Shown here one piece after another: positions 63,852 through 64,000 of a stretch of DNA of 64,000 bases (the stretch's first letter is position 1; the number at the start of each line of letters is the position of its first letter). A model generated the notes under the pieces. The model had not been told where the DNA came from, did no database searches, and saw nothing but the letters and a program-made list of their open reading frames with translations. This DNA comes from Paenibacillus_S vulneris (GTDB taxonomy: Bacteria; Bacillota; Bacilli; Paenibacillales; NBRC-103111). Both the position numbers and the translations under genes were made by a program. The DNA lies in the NCBI RefSeq assembly GCF_039543185.1, contig NZ_BAABJG010000029.1:318008-382007 (forward strand), in the 5' to 3' direction.

Positions 63852-63880
63852 TTGCAATGAGTAAGGTGATATGATATATT
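63852..63880 (+). promoter_or_regulatory. rRNA-type promoter P2
   Basis: TTGCAA, a 17-bp spacer and TATATT, followed by a CGCTG/CAGCG hairpin at 63890-63905. Confidence 0.7.
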
Positions 63881-63935
63881 GAAATTCCGCGCTGCTGAAA
63901 CAGCGACGGATAAGCAAGATGAATTAGCAATATAT

Positions 63936-63954
63936 TGTCCTTTGAAAACTGAAC
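63936..63954 (+). promoter_or_regulatory. boxA-like antitermination site
   Basis: TGTCCTTTGAAAACTGAAC closely resembles the boxA/leader sequence TGTTCTTTGAAAACT before 16S rRNA in Bacillales. A GAGAAT-GAAA-ATTCTC hairpin at 63975-63990 follows. The rRNA itself would start beyond the window. Confidence 0.7.
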
Positions 63955-64000
63955 AACGAGTGAATGTTTGAACAGAGAATGAAAATTCTCGCTAGCATTG

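Overview
The window looks like chromosome from a Paenibacillus-type Firmicute (family Paenibacillaceae). The evidence is a roughly 50% GC base composition, strong AGGAGG-type ribosome sites with frequent GTG and TTG starts, two-transmembrane AraC regulators beside lipoprotein/LplB/LplC sugar importers without their own ATPase, a bacilliredoxin, YneF, a DUF3905 protein, lipoprotein cytochrome c and FabI. Almost everything is chromosomal housekeeping or ordinary accessory metabolism. I see no prophage, transposase, CRISPR array or plasmid function.

Layout. 1-8.4 kb: tail of a ZIP metal transporter, then a carbohydrate-uptake locus (AraC-type sensor/regulator, two paralogous 510-residue lipoprotein binding proteins, two permeases). 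8.4-15 kb: SPL-like radical SAM protein, PepSY protein, an orphan DRE-TIM aldolase divergent from an IclR regulator, NUDIX hydrolase, two small proteins and a CDF metal exporter. 15-21.4 kb: a p-aminobenzoyl-glutamate-type locus (AbgT transporter, AbgA and AbgB amidohydrolases, and an unusual one-component regulator), with a shared operator-like 17-mer at the abgT and abgB promoters. 21.5-25.2 kb: unknown protein plus GH28 pectinase-type glycosidase, and a HI0933-family flavoprotein. 25.4-34.3 kb: polysaccharide deacetylase, small Paenibacillus-type proteins, bacilliredoxin, nadE, acpS, thioesterase, DinB, SIMPL protein, cytochrome c, AraC regulator, mutY. 34.3-44 kb: an HD-GYP/Crp operon, sodA, cutC, an asparaginase II family gene, an actinobacterial-type xylA, three GNATs and a Fur-boxed siderophore-binding lipoprotein. 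44.5-49.8 kb: DUF402, signal peptidase I, queG, ogt, a second HD-GYP gene, yneF, folE. 49.9-64 kb: hydrolase, IclR regulator, chemoreceptor, aconitase, amidase-domain protein, ddl, uvsE, fabI, an inositol-monophosphatase family gene, and two identical-box promoters with a boxA that lead out of the window, very probably into an rRNA operon.

How it fits together. Several neighbouring pieces appear to be regulatory circuits readable from the DNA: an exact 17-bp dyad lies just downstream of the promoter of one IclR gene and again upstream of aconitase; a second IclR gene faces an aldolase across an inverted repeat that covers the aldolase -35 box; and an AraC regulator faces a binding-protein gene across a 9-19-9 inverted repeat.

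The least explained structures are non-coding. The first is a roughly 115-bp conserved core found twice (28.7 kb and 42.1 kb), embedded in long fold-back arms whose sequences differ but remain self-complementary. The second is an array of four 38-bp repeats, each with a 7-3-7 palindrome, ending next to the ribosome site of the second HD-GYP gene. The third is a long structured leader before abgT. No database search was possible, so family calls rest on motifs, length and recalled family sequences.
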